Source of the DNA: Serripes groenlandicus
Taxonomy: Eukaryota; Mollusca; Bivalvia; Cardiida; Cardiidae
Assembly: GCA_031761405.1 (NCBI GenBank)
Contig: JASEVX010000013.1
Span: 43,339,425 to 43,403,424 of the forward strand
Length of the DNA: 64,000 nucleotides
Direction: 5' to 3'
Shown here: positions 33,323-44,496 of the stretch, piece by piece
Layout of the letters: each line of letters opens with the position of its first letter
Position numbering within the stretch: the stretch's first letter is position 1
Made by a program: the position numbers and the translations under genes
Notes under the pieces: model-generated
What the model saw: the letters and a program-made list of their open reading frames with translations, nothing else
Database searches by the model: none
What the model was told of the DNA's origin: nothing

Positions 33323-35014
33323 TTAATTGAGTGTATACACCAAGAGTGATGTCCCATACTGTCCTATAATGAGTGTCTTATCACTGGGTCTGTACGCCAG
33401 ACAATAAGGCTGACTAATTCCATCCGTATATGTTAAGATAATCTTCTGTTTGGTACCGTCACTATTCACCACGTGTATATTGTTAGAGTCTTTTCCGCAC
33501 ACAATGAAGTTGCCATACGAGTCAAACAACACACCAAGACTAGCAACAAGCTGACTGTCAGAATATGTATACAGTGTAGTTCCAGTGCTGTCATAACAAT
33601 GCACGCCATTTGTAAACGTACTAACAACGATTCTGTCACCTGCACTGTTGACAGCTAGGTAGTAAGGATAACCCTGACTAACGTTAAACGATTTCACCGT
33701 GTCACCAGTCATTGTCAGTACCTTTACCGTTCCACCGTGTCCTGTATTATCATGGCACGTGACGTATATTCTGTCATTTTTATAGTCAACACCCCAACAA
33801 CTCATTCCGACTGGAATTGTTTTCCCCTTCGCAATGGCCCCGGAAATATTCAAAAATTGAAGACATTTATCATCTGTTTTACTCACGATAACCTGGTTCT
33901 CGGATTCAACCACCACATCCCACACACAGTTAATGTTTGCCTCGCTTTCGATTTTGAAGTCTTGTGAAAATACTTTGACCGAACATCTGCTATCACCTTC
34001 ACAAACGACTATTCGCCCATCTGGCATGACCACACATCCTGTGACACCACTAATTGGCCCAATATTAATGTCTCTTTTTGTCACCGACGATATTTGTGAG
34101 AAACAGATGCGAGAATCATCCGATGAAATTGGATCATCTGTTTTGAATGTACCAATTGAGGTTATATCGGACATGAAGGTCACGAGTTGGTCGGACTTGT
34201 GAAATTCTAAATTGCTTGGTTGTATTTCCTTCATTATATCATCTTTTACTTCTTTCCCTTCGCCTAATTTGTGTTTCTCTTTTGTCATAAGAACAAACAA
34301 GGCATCTGCATTTGCATTTCCAAGACATTCAAACGAATTAATAATTTCTTGTATATCTTCGCTCATTTCGTCGGATAGCTTAATATCATTTTCGGCATCA
34401 ACCATTAGTTTCTTTTCTATCTCAGAAATAATGTCTTCCATATCCTTCGCTAATTTCTCAATCCATTCAATGACTTCTTTTTTCAATTCAATAACTTCCT
34501 GTCTGGATTTCCTGCAACTTATGTGTATCTGTCTTTTATCGTTTTCCCTTGTCTCCTTTAGTTCTTTCATATCTGACGACAAGGATCTGGTCTTCTCTAA
34601 AAACAGCGCAATGTCATTCTGTGTCTGTGCTTCCTGTGCAACTTCCTTCATCGTCTTAACTTTACATCGTCTGTGTTTTGTTCTTTTGCAACGGTCGCAT
34701 ATGGCTTCATCATGACTTAAACAGAACAATGTAAGATTTTCTGCATCATGGACTGTGCATGTCATGATGGACAAAATCAGTGCTGTCTGTTTTATTGAGT
34801 CCCGCTTCGACACGTCGAATGGTTTAAGTTCGTGATCACGTGTAGCTCTAAAACGTCGATGGACTTTTTCACACGTGTCGCATAGATTTTCTGAACATAC
34901 CTGACAGAATGTCCCTGCATGTGTATTTACTCCTCCGAACTTGCAAGGATCACACATCTTTGTGGGATCTTCGTCGGACAGATTTGTGTGTCCAGCAATA
35001 TTTGCTTCAGCCAT
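33323..35014 (-). CDS. TRIM-like protein 2: B-box1, B-box2, coiled coil, propeller, no RING
   Basis: 563 aa, single coding exon, at the outer end of the left palindrome arm. B-box 1 ligands C21, C24, C37, C40, C45, C48, H52, H61 and B-box 2 ligands C86, H89, C98, H101, C106, C109, H114, C117 are all kept. A coiled coil (about 125-260) and six propeller-like repeats follow. The last residues (LLVYTLN) are two shorter than in gene 3. No RING, so it could act as an adaptor, a dominant-negative partner or a sensor (inference from family). Compared with gene 3 by eye it has about 20 changes in the first ~327 residues but about 46 in the last ~236. The 89-bp satellite begins about 70 bp beyond the stop, so its 3' end may run into satellite. 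No frameshift or stop disrupts it. Confidence 0.88.
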   Translation of the reverse strand: MAEANIAGHTNLSDEDPTKMCDPCKFGGVNTHAGTFCQVCSENLCDTCEKVHRRFRATRDHELKPFDVSKRDSIKQTALILSIMTCTVHDAENLTLFCLSHDEAICDRCKRTKHRRCKVKTMKEVAQEAQTQNDIALFLEKTRSLSSDMKELKETRENDKRQIHISCRKSRQEVIELKKEVIEWIEKLAKDMEDIISEIEKKLMVDAENDIKLSDEMSEDIQEIINSFECLGNANADALFVLMTKEKHKLGEGKEVKDDIMKEIQPSNLEFHKSDQLVTFMSDITSIGTFKTDDPISSDDSRICFSQISSVTKRDINIGPISGVTGCVVMPDGRIVVCEGDSRCSVKVFSQDFKIESEANINCVWDVVVESENQVIVSKTDDKCLQFLNISGAIAKGKTIPVGMSCWGVDYKNDRIYVTCHDNTGHGGTVKVLTMTGDTVKSFNVSQGYPYYLAVNSAGDRIVVSTFTNGVHCYDSTGTTLYTYSDSQLVASLGVLFDSYGNFIVCGKDSNNIHVVNSDGTKQKIILTYTDGISQPYCLAYRPSDKTLIIGQYGTSLLVYTLN

Positions 35015-35026
35015 TATTTATTGATT

Positions 35027-35120
35027 CTGTAATGAGATTAAACAACTCTTTGTTTAAATTCGGCGAAGCATTATTATCAAGTTAAAACCTAAATAAAGTA
35101 CACAAATCTAGTATACTTAC
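35027..35120 (-). other. Predicted 5'UTR intron of TRIM-like gene 2
   Basis: Minus-strand donor GTAAGTATAC starts at 35120. An acceptor tract ending TCTCATTACAG finishes at 35027, 12 nt before the ATG. Length 94 nt, identical to gene 3's. The donor is a full consensus match. Confidence 0.62.
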
Positions 35121-35770
35121 TATATGTTTTCGATGCGAAAAAGAATCTAAAATGTATTAGGACGTATAATAGTTTTTAATATATAATACTTCATCAGTGA
35201 TTATGTTGATAATGATATGATGATGTTGTTGGTGTTATTGAGGACTCGAACAAGCGTTTCCCTGTAGTGTATAGGTTTACAATTATATATACTTGCATCA
35301 ATTGATAATCAAGCCTCGGTCATGTATATACATTTAGAAGAATATGTGAATTCATGTATCCACTTGACGTGATCTACCACGGTTTACATGTTGAAATGCG
35401 TAGACCTATATGCGAAAATATGTTTGTGCTGTACACAGTTAATATGACAATAATAATAATTAAACATTATCTTTCATTTGATAACAGACAAAACGTAAAC
35501 ATTCAAACATACCTCTTGAATAATTATTCCGTTTAGACAATCGGTCACAATGCTGCAACAGAAGTTTAAGTTAAGGATTTACTGTACTTGCTAAAAAAGT
35601 GTTTTCTTCCATAGTTTAATAGGACAGATAACAAACACTATATACACTTGCGATATAATAATGTTTGTAAAAATACCTGCCTTTCCTTTTAAATGAGTTT
35701 AAAAGTCTTTAGCTTGTTGCATTAAATGTGTAAACGTGAGTGTATAAGCTATATATATATTTGTATATGA

Positions 35771-36065
35771 TTGATTGATTGTTTGAATGGGGTCTAACGC
35801 CGTTTTTAACAATTTCTGAGTTATATCACGGCGGCCAGTTCACCTACTCATGCATTTCCTGGTTTTTCTCACACCAGTACGCCACACAACAATCTTCCCA
35901 AGCAACTGGCTACCTTTCCACATAGACTTAGCTCATTGGTGGAAGACGGATGACGCATTGACTGTTGTCAATCGTCGGAAAGAAAGTTGGCCGAGCCAGG
36001 ATTCTAACTCACAACCCCTGGATTGACAGTCCGCGTCGCTACCGACTGAACTACCGGGGCTCGGC
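35771..36065 (-). mobile_element. tRNA-derived SINE (family A) with 14-bp target duplication, left arm
   Basis: 295 bp, with tRNA-like head at the right end (TAGTTCAGTCGGTAGCGACG on the minus strand) and (AATC)n tail at the left. Exact 14-bp target duplications ATATTTGTATATGA flank it (35757-35770 and 36066-36079). The same insertion with the same duplication is in the right arm. The related position in the nested copy (about 41800-41820) is empty. Confidence 0.93.
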
Positions 36066-36079
36066 ATATTTGTATATGA

Positions 36080-37150
36080 GATGCAGCGAAAGTGTTTGAG
36101 TTTGAGTTATGTTTGTAAGACTGTTGACTTAAACGTACATGGAAGGTTGGGATAGGGGAAACAATCAGAAGACAATCATCTCATGGGCTTTATTTGATAT
36201 TTATAAATCCTAAATCTGATGGATAAATATTTCGATTTATGTATGGGTGTAGCAATTGGTCACTTATTTCAGATGTGTTCAATGTTGATGTGTTGGTGTG
36301 ACGTTCGTCTTATACTTTGACGAGAATTAATCATCGGCAAGAATTAATGACCGAGGCGGGTTTCGGACCTATGACCTCTAAACTAATATACCTCGTGGAT
36401 ACGAATTCTGGACGTCAAACCTATTTGCTTTAAAGACACACTACTTCTTCATGTCGTTAAATGATTAAAAACACGATGGATGTATATTTCCAATGATATA
36501 TGTCTATCCTTAATCATCGAGCATGTATTGATTAATGAATGCATGAATGAATGTATACACGAACTAATGAATGGGCACATGCACGGACGAACGACCGATT
36601 GAAAGATCGAATGGATGTATAATTAATGCATTACTAATGGTTTAAAAAGAGCATCGAAACCTGTTTTTTATCAGTAATGAAAACTATAAAATTCGTGATG
36701 AGGAATGTATGAGTAGTTAGAAATATAATGTTCATAACGACGAACTATAGAAGGAATGACGTTGTATTGTACCTAAGTTTACCCTTCGTATACATGCATA
36801 TAATGTGTAAATAAATCAATACTTGTACTGGATTATGGGCAGTAATCTAATATTTCAATATTTACCCTATTATCTAACATGCCGTTTATTACAAATCCTA
36901 CTCTCAAGTGTGTACTATAATAGTTTATGAACATCAATTGACATACGATTCATGAATATGAAAACTCATCTTGACCGTCATGTCAAAGAATATATTCAAT
37001 GACTTTATCGCTTTACCCAAAGACTGGAGGTTTAACAGGGAACACATCGTTTAAGAATGACAAAACCGCTCGTTATGAACATTTGATTCGTTGTATCAAG
37101 GAAATGGTTGAAACACGTTATCTCAGGTTGAAACACAAATCGGGCTTTAA
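36080..37150. other. TRIM2 upstream flank without a gene
   Basis: AT-rich DNA with (GAAT)-type short repeats near 36530-36600. No coding frame that I can support. It is conserved in the right arm at about 56290-57350. Confidence 0.45.
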
Positions 37151-37232
37151 CCCTTTATCTCAAGTACACGCATTTTTTACTCATCTGCAGTAGACGATTT
37201 GGGGAATATTGTGGCAAAAGGATAAACTCCTT
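37151..37232 (+). mobile_element. Fragment of the TTAA-type MITE family
   Basis: Starts TTTAA-CCCTTTATCTC and keeps TCTGCAGTAGACGATTT and ATTGTGGCAAAAGGATAAA. It is truncated by the 67-bp satellite. The right-arm counterpart lies at about 56290-56336. Confidence 0.5.
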
Positions 37233-37234
37233 AT

Positions 37235-38940
37235 ATCAACATGGATATTAACGGGCCATTGACATAAACTGGCAACGAAATAAACCTCTGACCCTATAAC
37301 ACTCAACATGGATTTTTACGGGTCATTGTAACTTACTGGCAACAAAATAATAAACCTCCGACCCTATATCATTAAACCTTAGACCTTATATTACTTAACA
37401 TACATTTTAACGGGCCATTGTAACTGACTGGCAACAAAAAAATCAGACCCTGTATCACTTAACATGGTTGTTTAAGGGCTATTGTAACTTGCAGGAAACG
37501 AAATAAACCTCAGACCCTATATCACTTAACATGTATATTAACGGGCTATTGTATCTGACTGACAAAGAAATAAACCTCATACCCTATATCAATAAACATG
37601 GATATGTATGGACCATTGTAACTGACTGGCAACAAAATAAACCTCCGACTCTATATCATTAAACCTTAGACCTTATATTACTTAACATACATTTTAACAG
37701 GCCATTGTAACTGACTGACAAAGAAATAAACCTCAGACCCTGTATCACTTAACATGGTTGTTTAAGGGCTATTGTAACTCAGACCCTATATCACTTAACA
37801 TACATATTAACGAGCAATTGTAACTGACTGACAAAGAAATAAGCCTTATACCCTATATCGATGAACATTGATATTTATGGACCTGACTGGCAATGTATTG
37901 GCAATGGCATTGTAACTGACTGGCAATGAAATAAACCTCAGACCCTATATCGCTTAACATACATATTAACGAGCAATTGTAACTGACTGGCAACGAAATA
38001 AACCTTTAAGCCTATATCACTTATCATGCAAAAATAACAGATCATTGTAACTGACTGGCAACGAAATAAACCTCATAGCCTATATCGATAAACATGGATA
38101 TGTATGGACCATTGTAACTGACTGGCAATGAAATAAGCCTCAGAACCTATATCACTTAACAAGCATATTAAACATGCCATTGTAACTGACTGACAACGAA
38201 ATAAACCTTTAAGCCTATATCACTTAACATGCATATTAACGGACCATTGTAACTGACTGGCGATGAAATAAATTCCAGACCCTATATCACTGAACATGCA
38301 TTTCGACGGGCCATTGTAATGAAATAAACCTTAAACCCTGTATTACTTAACATAGAGATGTACGGGCCATTGTAACTGACTGGCAACGAAATAACCCTGT
38401 AACCCTATATCACTTAACATGCATATTAACAGACCATTGTAACTGACTAGCAATGGAATAAACCTTAAACCCTGTATCACTTAACATGAATATGAACGGG
38501 CCATTGTAACTGACTGGCAACGAAATAAACCTCAGACATATATCACTTAACCTGGATATCAATGGGTCATTGTAACTGACTGGCAACGAAATAAACATTA
38601 TACCCTATATCACTTAATATGCATATTTACGGGGGATCGTAACTGACTGGCAACGTAATAAACATTATACCCTATATCACTTAACATGCATATTAACGGG
38701 CAATTGTAACTGACTAGCAACGAAATAAACATTATACCCTATTTCACTTAACATGCATATTAAAGGGTCATTGTAACTGACTGGCAACGAAATCAACCTA
38801 AGTCCCTATATCACTTAACATGGATATTAACGGGCCATTATTACTGACTGGTCACGAAATAAACCGCAGACCCCATAGCATCTAACATGGATATTTACGG
38901 GCCATTGTAACTGGCTTGCAACACAATATATCTTAGACAC
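37235..38940. repeat. 67-bp satellite, about 25 units (left arm)
   Basis: Unit of 67-68 bp: CCATTGTAACTGACTGGCAA, CGAAATAAACCTCAGACCC, TATATCACTTAACATGCATA, TTAACGGG. The right arm has the same satellite with only about 8 units (55735-56290). The ~1270-bp shift in arm alignment across this locus equals 19 units. Confidence 0.93.
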
Positions 38941-39197
38941 CATCTCCAACCTAAATAGAAGACACATTTATCAAACTCTGCAATTAGTGCACGTATTTTA
39001 TGTCATAACAAGAACCATGTATATAACAGGCCGTTGGGAAAAGCGAACGATTAATCACTTAAATTAACCAACACATCTTTCGGAAACTGCCTGCAAGATG
39101 AAGGCGACTTTGGACTTTTTACAAAATAATTCGAAGGCCCGTGTAACACGGTAATCTGTAATGTTAATTGAAAATCTTCATATAAGTGGCCTATAAA

Positions 39198-39330
39198 CCC
39201 TTTTCAACATGCAACAAATCTATATTCGACTTTGAAACAATATGGGAAATCTCTGTAGATGAAAGTATGATAATTGAAAAGATATGAAAACGTTGTGACA
39301 AAAAGGGAACTTGTAAAGAAATCATAATAT
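39198..39330 (+). mobile_element. Diverged MITE-family copy (left arm)
   Basis: CCCTTTTCAACATG, GACTTTGAAACAATATGG, GAAATCTCTGTAGATGA and ACGTTGTGACAAAAAGGGAA follow the family order. Its 3' half is missing. The right-arm counterpart is at about 55432-55550. Confidence 0.45.
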
Positions 39331-39354
39331 TATTATGTTAAACAGGTGGAAGAC

Positions 39355-39770
39355 AGTGGTGGAGAGGTAGAGCGTCGGCCTCTCGTATCAAAGGTCCTTG
39401 GTTTGAGTCCCTTGATGAGCGGGTCCTGACGTTGGGATTTTTTCCACAAAAAATGGCGCGAGTACTAGTTAAGTCTCAAGGAAGCAGACATCGAGGGTGA
39501 TTAATATAAGCTATAAGCTTGCTTCGCAATCGATGTAAAATATTTAGTTTATTTTAATCTTATGTATCGATTTCGAGACAAGCTTTTAGCTTAAATTAAT
39601 CACGGTCGATGTCTGCCTCGTGGAGAATTAACCAGTACGTGCACCGTGTTCGTGAACAAAATACCAATGACAGAAGCTGCCCGTCACATGATTAGAACCC
39701 GGGGGCCTTTGGTACGAAGCGCCGACGCTCGAAAACTGCACCAATTTCTTCTATATGCATCTCATTGAAA
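39355..39770. mobile_element. Tail-to-tail pair of tRNA-like SINE copies (left arm)
   Basis: A plus-oriented copy starts with tRNA-like GGTGGAGAGGTAGAGCGTCG and a B-box-like GGTTTGAGTCCC, running to GCTATAAGCTTGCTTCGC. A minus-oriented copy from 39770 back to about 39560 has CGAGCGTCGGCG, the B box GGGTTCTAATC and GCTAAAAGCTTGTCTCG. Their tails (ATTAATATAAGCT / AGCTTAAATTAAT) face each other, forming an imperfect inverted repeat. The right arm has the same pair at 54930-55400. A solo tail lies at 18540-18575. Confidence 0.65.
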
Positions 39771-39814
39771 GTCAACATGAATATTCTTCAATGTTTTGCA
39801 GAGACCTAGTTTTG

Positions 39815-39905
39815 TTTGGTTTTGCGGTTTTACACCATTTTAACATTATTTCAGTTATATCACGGCAATAGTTCACTTATTGATGATCTCCAGGTTAATA
39901 CACTA
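39815..39905 (-). mobile_element. SINE tail fragment
   Basis: TTTTGCGGTTTTACACC, ATTTCAGTTATATCACGGC and AGTTCACTTATTGATGA match the shared 3' tail of the SINEs. Head and body are missing. Kept in the right arm (about 54820-54900). Confidence 0.55.
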
Positions 39906-40556
39906 GGTCTTATGACAAGTATGTAGAGTAACTGTGTTTCAGTTACAGTCTTACGATGAAAATCAATGTTATATGTATGTATTATGTTGGGCAAACTTGC
40001 CCCTTTTCGTGAATAAAATCTATATATACGAGTATATTTATCTATAAATAATCTTACTTCAAACAATGAACACTATTTTAGCTATATAACAAGCTGATGT
40101 ATTTACCGTTTTAACTTGATTAATTTACTCTTTGGAAGCTGCGTCCTACTAATGCAACGACTAGTACCAAGAGTCCTTGTTTAAAAACTGTTTGTATACA
40201 GTGTTATGTATGGGATAATGTAGCTCATATATTCGAAACTACTTCGAATGTATTGCCTTCAACATACATGCCCTAACCCAAATGCATTAACATAAATGGA
40301 AATATTCTTTTTATCTATTTCAAAGTTAATTTTCCATATATCTAACTTTAACAAGATGTTTTCAAAGCAGATGAAACAGTTATTCTATATATAAGAGCAC
40401 ATTTATAATTATGTTGGTAAACAAAATTGATTTTGAAGCTTTAAATATATACTGAAAGGGTATATCATTTACTTTCATTTTATAAAATGTTTATGTTGAT
40501 TATATAATCTATGATTGGCAATTTATTCTTTATTGTAAACAATAACCATTTCAATC

Positions 40557-40744
40557 TATATATCCTGACGACTCTGCAGTAGATGACTTTAGAAAACAAA
40601 ATGTAAAAAAAGAGGTAATTGCTCAAAGTGAGCAAGTTCTCATCTTAGCAGTAACTAAACTTTTATTTATAGACATTTTCCATGTTTTTGCTTAGATGTT
40701 TCAAAATAGTCTGCTGCATATTGGTTTTACATGGAAAAGGGTTA
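40557..40744 (-). mobile_element. MITE-family copy (left arm)
   Basis: Ends CATGGAAAAGGG-TTAA at 40744 and contains CTGCAGTAGATGAC, AAAAGAGGTAATTGCTCA, its inverse-like GAGCAAGTTCTCA, and AGTCTGCTGCATATTGG. The far terminus is diverged. Paired with 53960-54170 in the right arm. Confidence 0.6.
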
Positions 40745-40749
40745 AACTG

Positions 40750-41345
40750 ATATATGGATATATGTGACTTCCCACGGACATGTACGCTTTAGGATCAAGA
40801 ATGTATAAATCAAAGCTGTAATCAAATCCTATTGATGACATGGATGAACTCTCCGGATTTGTAAAAGTAAATGAAGGTATCGTTTCAAGCACATGAATGT
40901 TTGTTCTGTTGAATAGTTGTAATCTATTGTGGTGTTCAGTATTCGTTTAGAGGATGTGCCTTTTCCATATAATTTCGTGATAAACAAATGTTGTTTTAAG
41001 CCGAACACGATGAGAGTTACATCCACAAGTGTAGGTCCTCCAAGAATTCGTCACTGTGAGATGATTCGTCAGAGTATTCAACATCGCTAAGAGGTTAAAT
41101 AAGGAATATAGTATATGAAATACTCCCATTATCTACAGATCTGGATACACAATTTAACCAAAAATACCCGCCTTATCTAATGCTTTCGTAAAAAAAGTGT
41201 CCAATGAGCCTTAATGTAATGATGTAGTAGTAAAGTATTAAGTCACTAGAAAACGGAGCATACACTGGGGTAAAGTTCTTTACTGTGTATTAACTGATAC
41301 ACAGTTATAAAGAAAGCCCTGTTATATGTATTGAAGATTCCGGTG
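40750..41345. other. Arm sequence without a recognisable gene
   Basis: Overlapping minus-strand frames of 60-65 codons are nearly identical in the right arm, but so is all surrounding DNA. The lack of a domain and of a preference for silent changes gives no coding support. Confidence 0.4.
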
Positions 41346-41349
41346 GGTT

Positions 41350-43070
41350 TTACGTGTTCATCTATGTACGTAAATATATTTGTAATCAAGACTCGGTCAA
41401 CCGTATACATTACAAAACATGCGTGTATTCATGTATCGACATGAACCGATCCTCTGTGCTCTATGGGGTTGTAAATATGTCTGTGGTGTATCCGATTAAC
41501 GTGACCTTACCTCAATATCTATATTTAACATTATTTTTCATTGTGATAAAAAAGTAAGATATATAAACGCTCGAACATACCTGTTAAACACTTATTCTGT
41601 CCAAATAATCAATCACAATGCCACAACAAAAGTTTAAGTTATCCGTGTCCTTGCTATATCTTCTACTTCCGCATTTGAATAGGTCAGATAACACTAAATA
41701 CACATGCATAATAACCTGTTAGAAAAACCTGCCTATCTCTAAACATTATTTTGTTTCTCTAGCTGGTTGCATTATATATGTAAACCTTAGTGTATAAGCT
41801 ATGTAAACATGTATGTGAGAAGTGCATCTGCTTGTTTTGATAATAATTTTGTATTGCACGTAAATAGAATGTGTTGGACTAGGTTCAAATGGACTCAATT
41901 CTGATAAAAGTATATTTTGTCCTTGGAACCTGTTGTGTGCTATAGCAACACACTATTTATATATGTATGTGGTATGGCAACGAGCTGTGTGTATATATAT
42001 GTATATGTGATAAAGCGGATCGTGTAATTGGGTAAATTGGGTAAATTATTTTGTAATAATGTAATCATGTGCGTAAAGTGAATGCATCAATAGGGGATAC
42101 GTAGCAGGACCCTGTTCTGACTAGTTGCCTGTTCGAGTATCCGTTCCAGTAGAAGACACATGATCATCTGCCTTTCTTTACGTGATTATTTTAAAACTTA
42201 TGGATGAACAGCTTGAGTGATATATGCCTGCCACCTGGGAATCCGCTGTGGTCGAGTGGTTAGCGTCGAGGATTTCGAAACCGGGTGTCCCGGGTTCGAT
42301 CCCCAGTCGCGGCACTACGGTCATTGTGGAGTGCCCTTGGACAAGGCACATTTTCTAGCCTAGTACTGGTTTGTTTACCCAGGGATCATGAATAATTTAA
42401 TTTAATTGCGCGCTAAATGACCTTAGCTGTCGATGCGCCATAACAACCTATAATTCAACGAACGAATTACTGATTCAATTATTTAATAATGGTTTTATGA
42501 AGCATCAACAACTGGACTTAGTCAGTTTTCACGTATTCACGAAGAGGAATGTAACAGTGGTTTAAAATGTAAAATTCAAAACGACAAAAAGAAGGAATAT
42601 TTTAAGTAGTCTCATGCCTAAATATATTAACCAATACATACATCTAATGCGTGAAGAAATCCATACTTGAGATTGACAACGAGCGTACTGAATATCTAGT
42701 TACACACTCTTTACCCCTTTATCTAACACGTCACTAATAACATACCCTTCTTTGAAAACATGTGTTCTATGTTTATGGACTTTTTCGTGAACATCTATTG
42801 ACCGCTGACACATTAATATAAAAACGATATCGACCAACATATTCAGGAAATGCATTGGAGTTCAATGTCTCGGTTGCTTAACCTAAAGGCTACAGGGATC
42901 ACAGGTACACATCGTGTGGGAAAGACAGACTCGTTCGTTGTGAACACTGTTTTCATTGTATCAGGTAAAGGGTGGATTATATTTATCTGGGTCGATAAGA
43001 AATCCGCAGTTTATCTTTTTCCTTAATTTAGACGCATTTTAACGCATCTAAAGAAACCGACTTTTCTGTG
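41350..43070. repeat. Nested duplication inside left arm, unit 2
   Basis: Diverged direct copy of 35330-37190 (see that entry). It lacks the 14-bp-TSD SINE of unit 1 and carries a different SINE at 42241-42460. The 67-codon frame at 41354-41557 starts with GTG and has no domain. It is identical in both arms but not open in unit 1. Confidence 0.65.
42241..42460 (+). mobile_element. tRNA-derived SINE (family C), left arm only
   Basis: A box TGGTCGAGTGG (42249-42259) and B box GGTTCGATCCC (42293-42303) are perfect polymerase III boxes. The acceptor stem pairs at only about 4-5 of 7 positions, so this is a SINE head rather than a working tRNA. Body: AGTGCCCTTGGACAAGGCAC, TTGTTTACCCAGGGATCATG, ATGCGCCATAACAACC, then AACGAACGAAT. 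At this site the right arm has an (AACG)n microsatellite instead. Confidence 0.8.
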
Positions 43071-43171
43071 TGTACCTTTGGTTAGTTAATGATAAAAACA
43101 ATCAGTAGAACAGGATAAACTGACTTTCTTTTCATTGTTTTCGATTTTACTGACCGTTCCTGTTCATGTTG

Positions 43172-43375
43172 AATTTGAATTTATTCCAGTACTATCACTT
43201 TAAAGATTGTTATGTTTTAATGGTATTTTACGCCATTATCAACATTATTCCAGTAATAACACGCCGACAGTTCACTTATCCATGATCCCTTGAGAAACAA
43301 ACCTTTACTGGGCAAGGAAATGTAAATGACTCAAGGGAACTCAACTACAACCCTGCGATTTCTCTCTTCGTCATT
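43172..43375 (-). mobile_element. Old SINE-like insertion, left arm only
   Basis: ATTTTACGCCATTATCAACA, TTCCAGTAATAACACGCCG and AGTTCACTTATCCATGAT resemble the shared SINE tail. The right arm at about 51525 goes straight from ...CAACTTCAACATGAAC to CTGAAAATAAAG without it. Either a left-arm insertion or a right-arm deletion. Confidence 0.5.
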
Positions 43376-43619
43376 TTCAGACACATATCTAGACTGAGAT
43401 AAAGGAAATATATTGGCCATGGACGTTTAAAAATTGTAAACAGCCCTGTGTCTTCTTTATATATTATGTTTCACCCATTACATACTAGGAATGTAAAGAG
43501 TTTAGCACGTAAAACAGGTGACTTAACCTAGGATTGATCTCAGTCTACTTTCTAAATGTATATACATGTGAATTCATCAACGACTGACATCTGGGTTCGA
43601 TATTTAATGACATAGAAAT

Positions 43620-43735
43620 TTCCCACATGAACACAGTCTCCGACGCATTTGCAAAAGACGACTTTTATAAACATTGTAATAAAAGGAGAAAAATCGCCCT
43701 TTTTCACCATGTTTTCAAATTTTAATTAATTATAC
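43620..43735 (+). mobile_element. MITE-family fragment (left arm)
   Basis: GCATTTGCAAAAGACGACTT, AAAGGAGAAAAATCGCCC and CACCATGTTTTCAAA keep the family's central order. The termini are lost. Paired with about 51165-51260 in the right arm. Confidence 0.45.
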
Positions 43736-43739
43736 TGTT

Positions 43740-44490
43740 ACGTGCCACTAGTTTGGCATGTCTGTTGGTATGTTGATAGGGTTAAGCGACTCGGTGGAAC
43801 GAAATAAAACGAGAAGCAATGATAGATGTTTCAGTTTTCCTTTAACTCTGGTTGTTACGTTGAAAAGGGAGAATAAAGGGGAGTAGATGCGCATGTATCA
43901 TCCAAACGCGGACCGTTGTTACTTCCCTTGTATTACCCCTTGGATGTATGACATTTATTGTATGTGTAGATTATATGGTATATGATGAAGCTCTAAAGCT
44001 CAGAGAAAATAATATAGACTCGGTGCTAAAATTAATTGAGTCAAATGACTAGACTAAGATCGGAATTCGTAATGCAGTGGACGTCGATCTATCTATCCTG
44101 GACTTGTGTTCGAATCAGAGTCCCTCGTGACCAAGATTCCAGTCCTTTTATAGCCACATAAAAGGAAAGGGTTTTCTCTAACTTTATGAAACTAAAGCAT
44201 AATCGAATAAACTACGTATCAGTTTCAATTACGATAGGGTTGTGTTCTAGTGATATTGCGGGATAGTCGTTCTGGGTTGATGACTCATCAGAAACATGCA
44301 CACAATGCACCGGTGAAATAGCGACTCGATGATGCGTATAGGTCACAATACACCAAATAAATTCCGTCTTTGTTTCCATGTAAACCAACCAGTTTCCATC
44401 CCCCTCATTGTCACATTTTCTAAGCGTTTCTCATGTAGAACACCTTATATCGTTGAAAAAAATTACCTCTAAGCTTTTAAATAATCTAAC
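43740..44490. other. Arm sequence without a recognisable gene
   Basis: It is shared with the right arm (about 50450-51140). No domain-bearing frame, RNA gene or further repeat was seen. Confidence 0.4.
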
Positions 44491-44496
44491 AAACTT

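Larger units (their letters stand above)
35330..37190. repeat. Nested duplication inside left arm, unit 1
   Basis: The upstream flank of gene 2 matches 41350-43070 in the same orientation, about 6 kb away. Shared blocks include AATCAAG-CTCGGTCA, ATTCATGTATC, AACATACCT, CACAATGC-CAACA-AAGTTTAAGTTA, GGTTGCATTA-ATGTGTAAAC and a GTTCGTTGTGAACA-like block near the far end. The second unit has no gene copy beside it. Divergence is much larger than between the palindrome arms, so this duplication is older. Confidence 0.7.

Noticed and set aside
41354..41557. 67-codon frame identical in both arms as a real gene
   Set aside because: It begins with GTG, has no domain, is not open in the nested duplicate, and surrounding DNA is equally conserved.
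42241..42315. Functional tRNA gene
   Set aside because: Polymerase III boxes are good, but the acceptor stem pairs poorly and the sequence continues into a SINE body.
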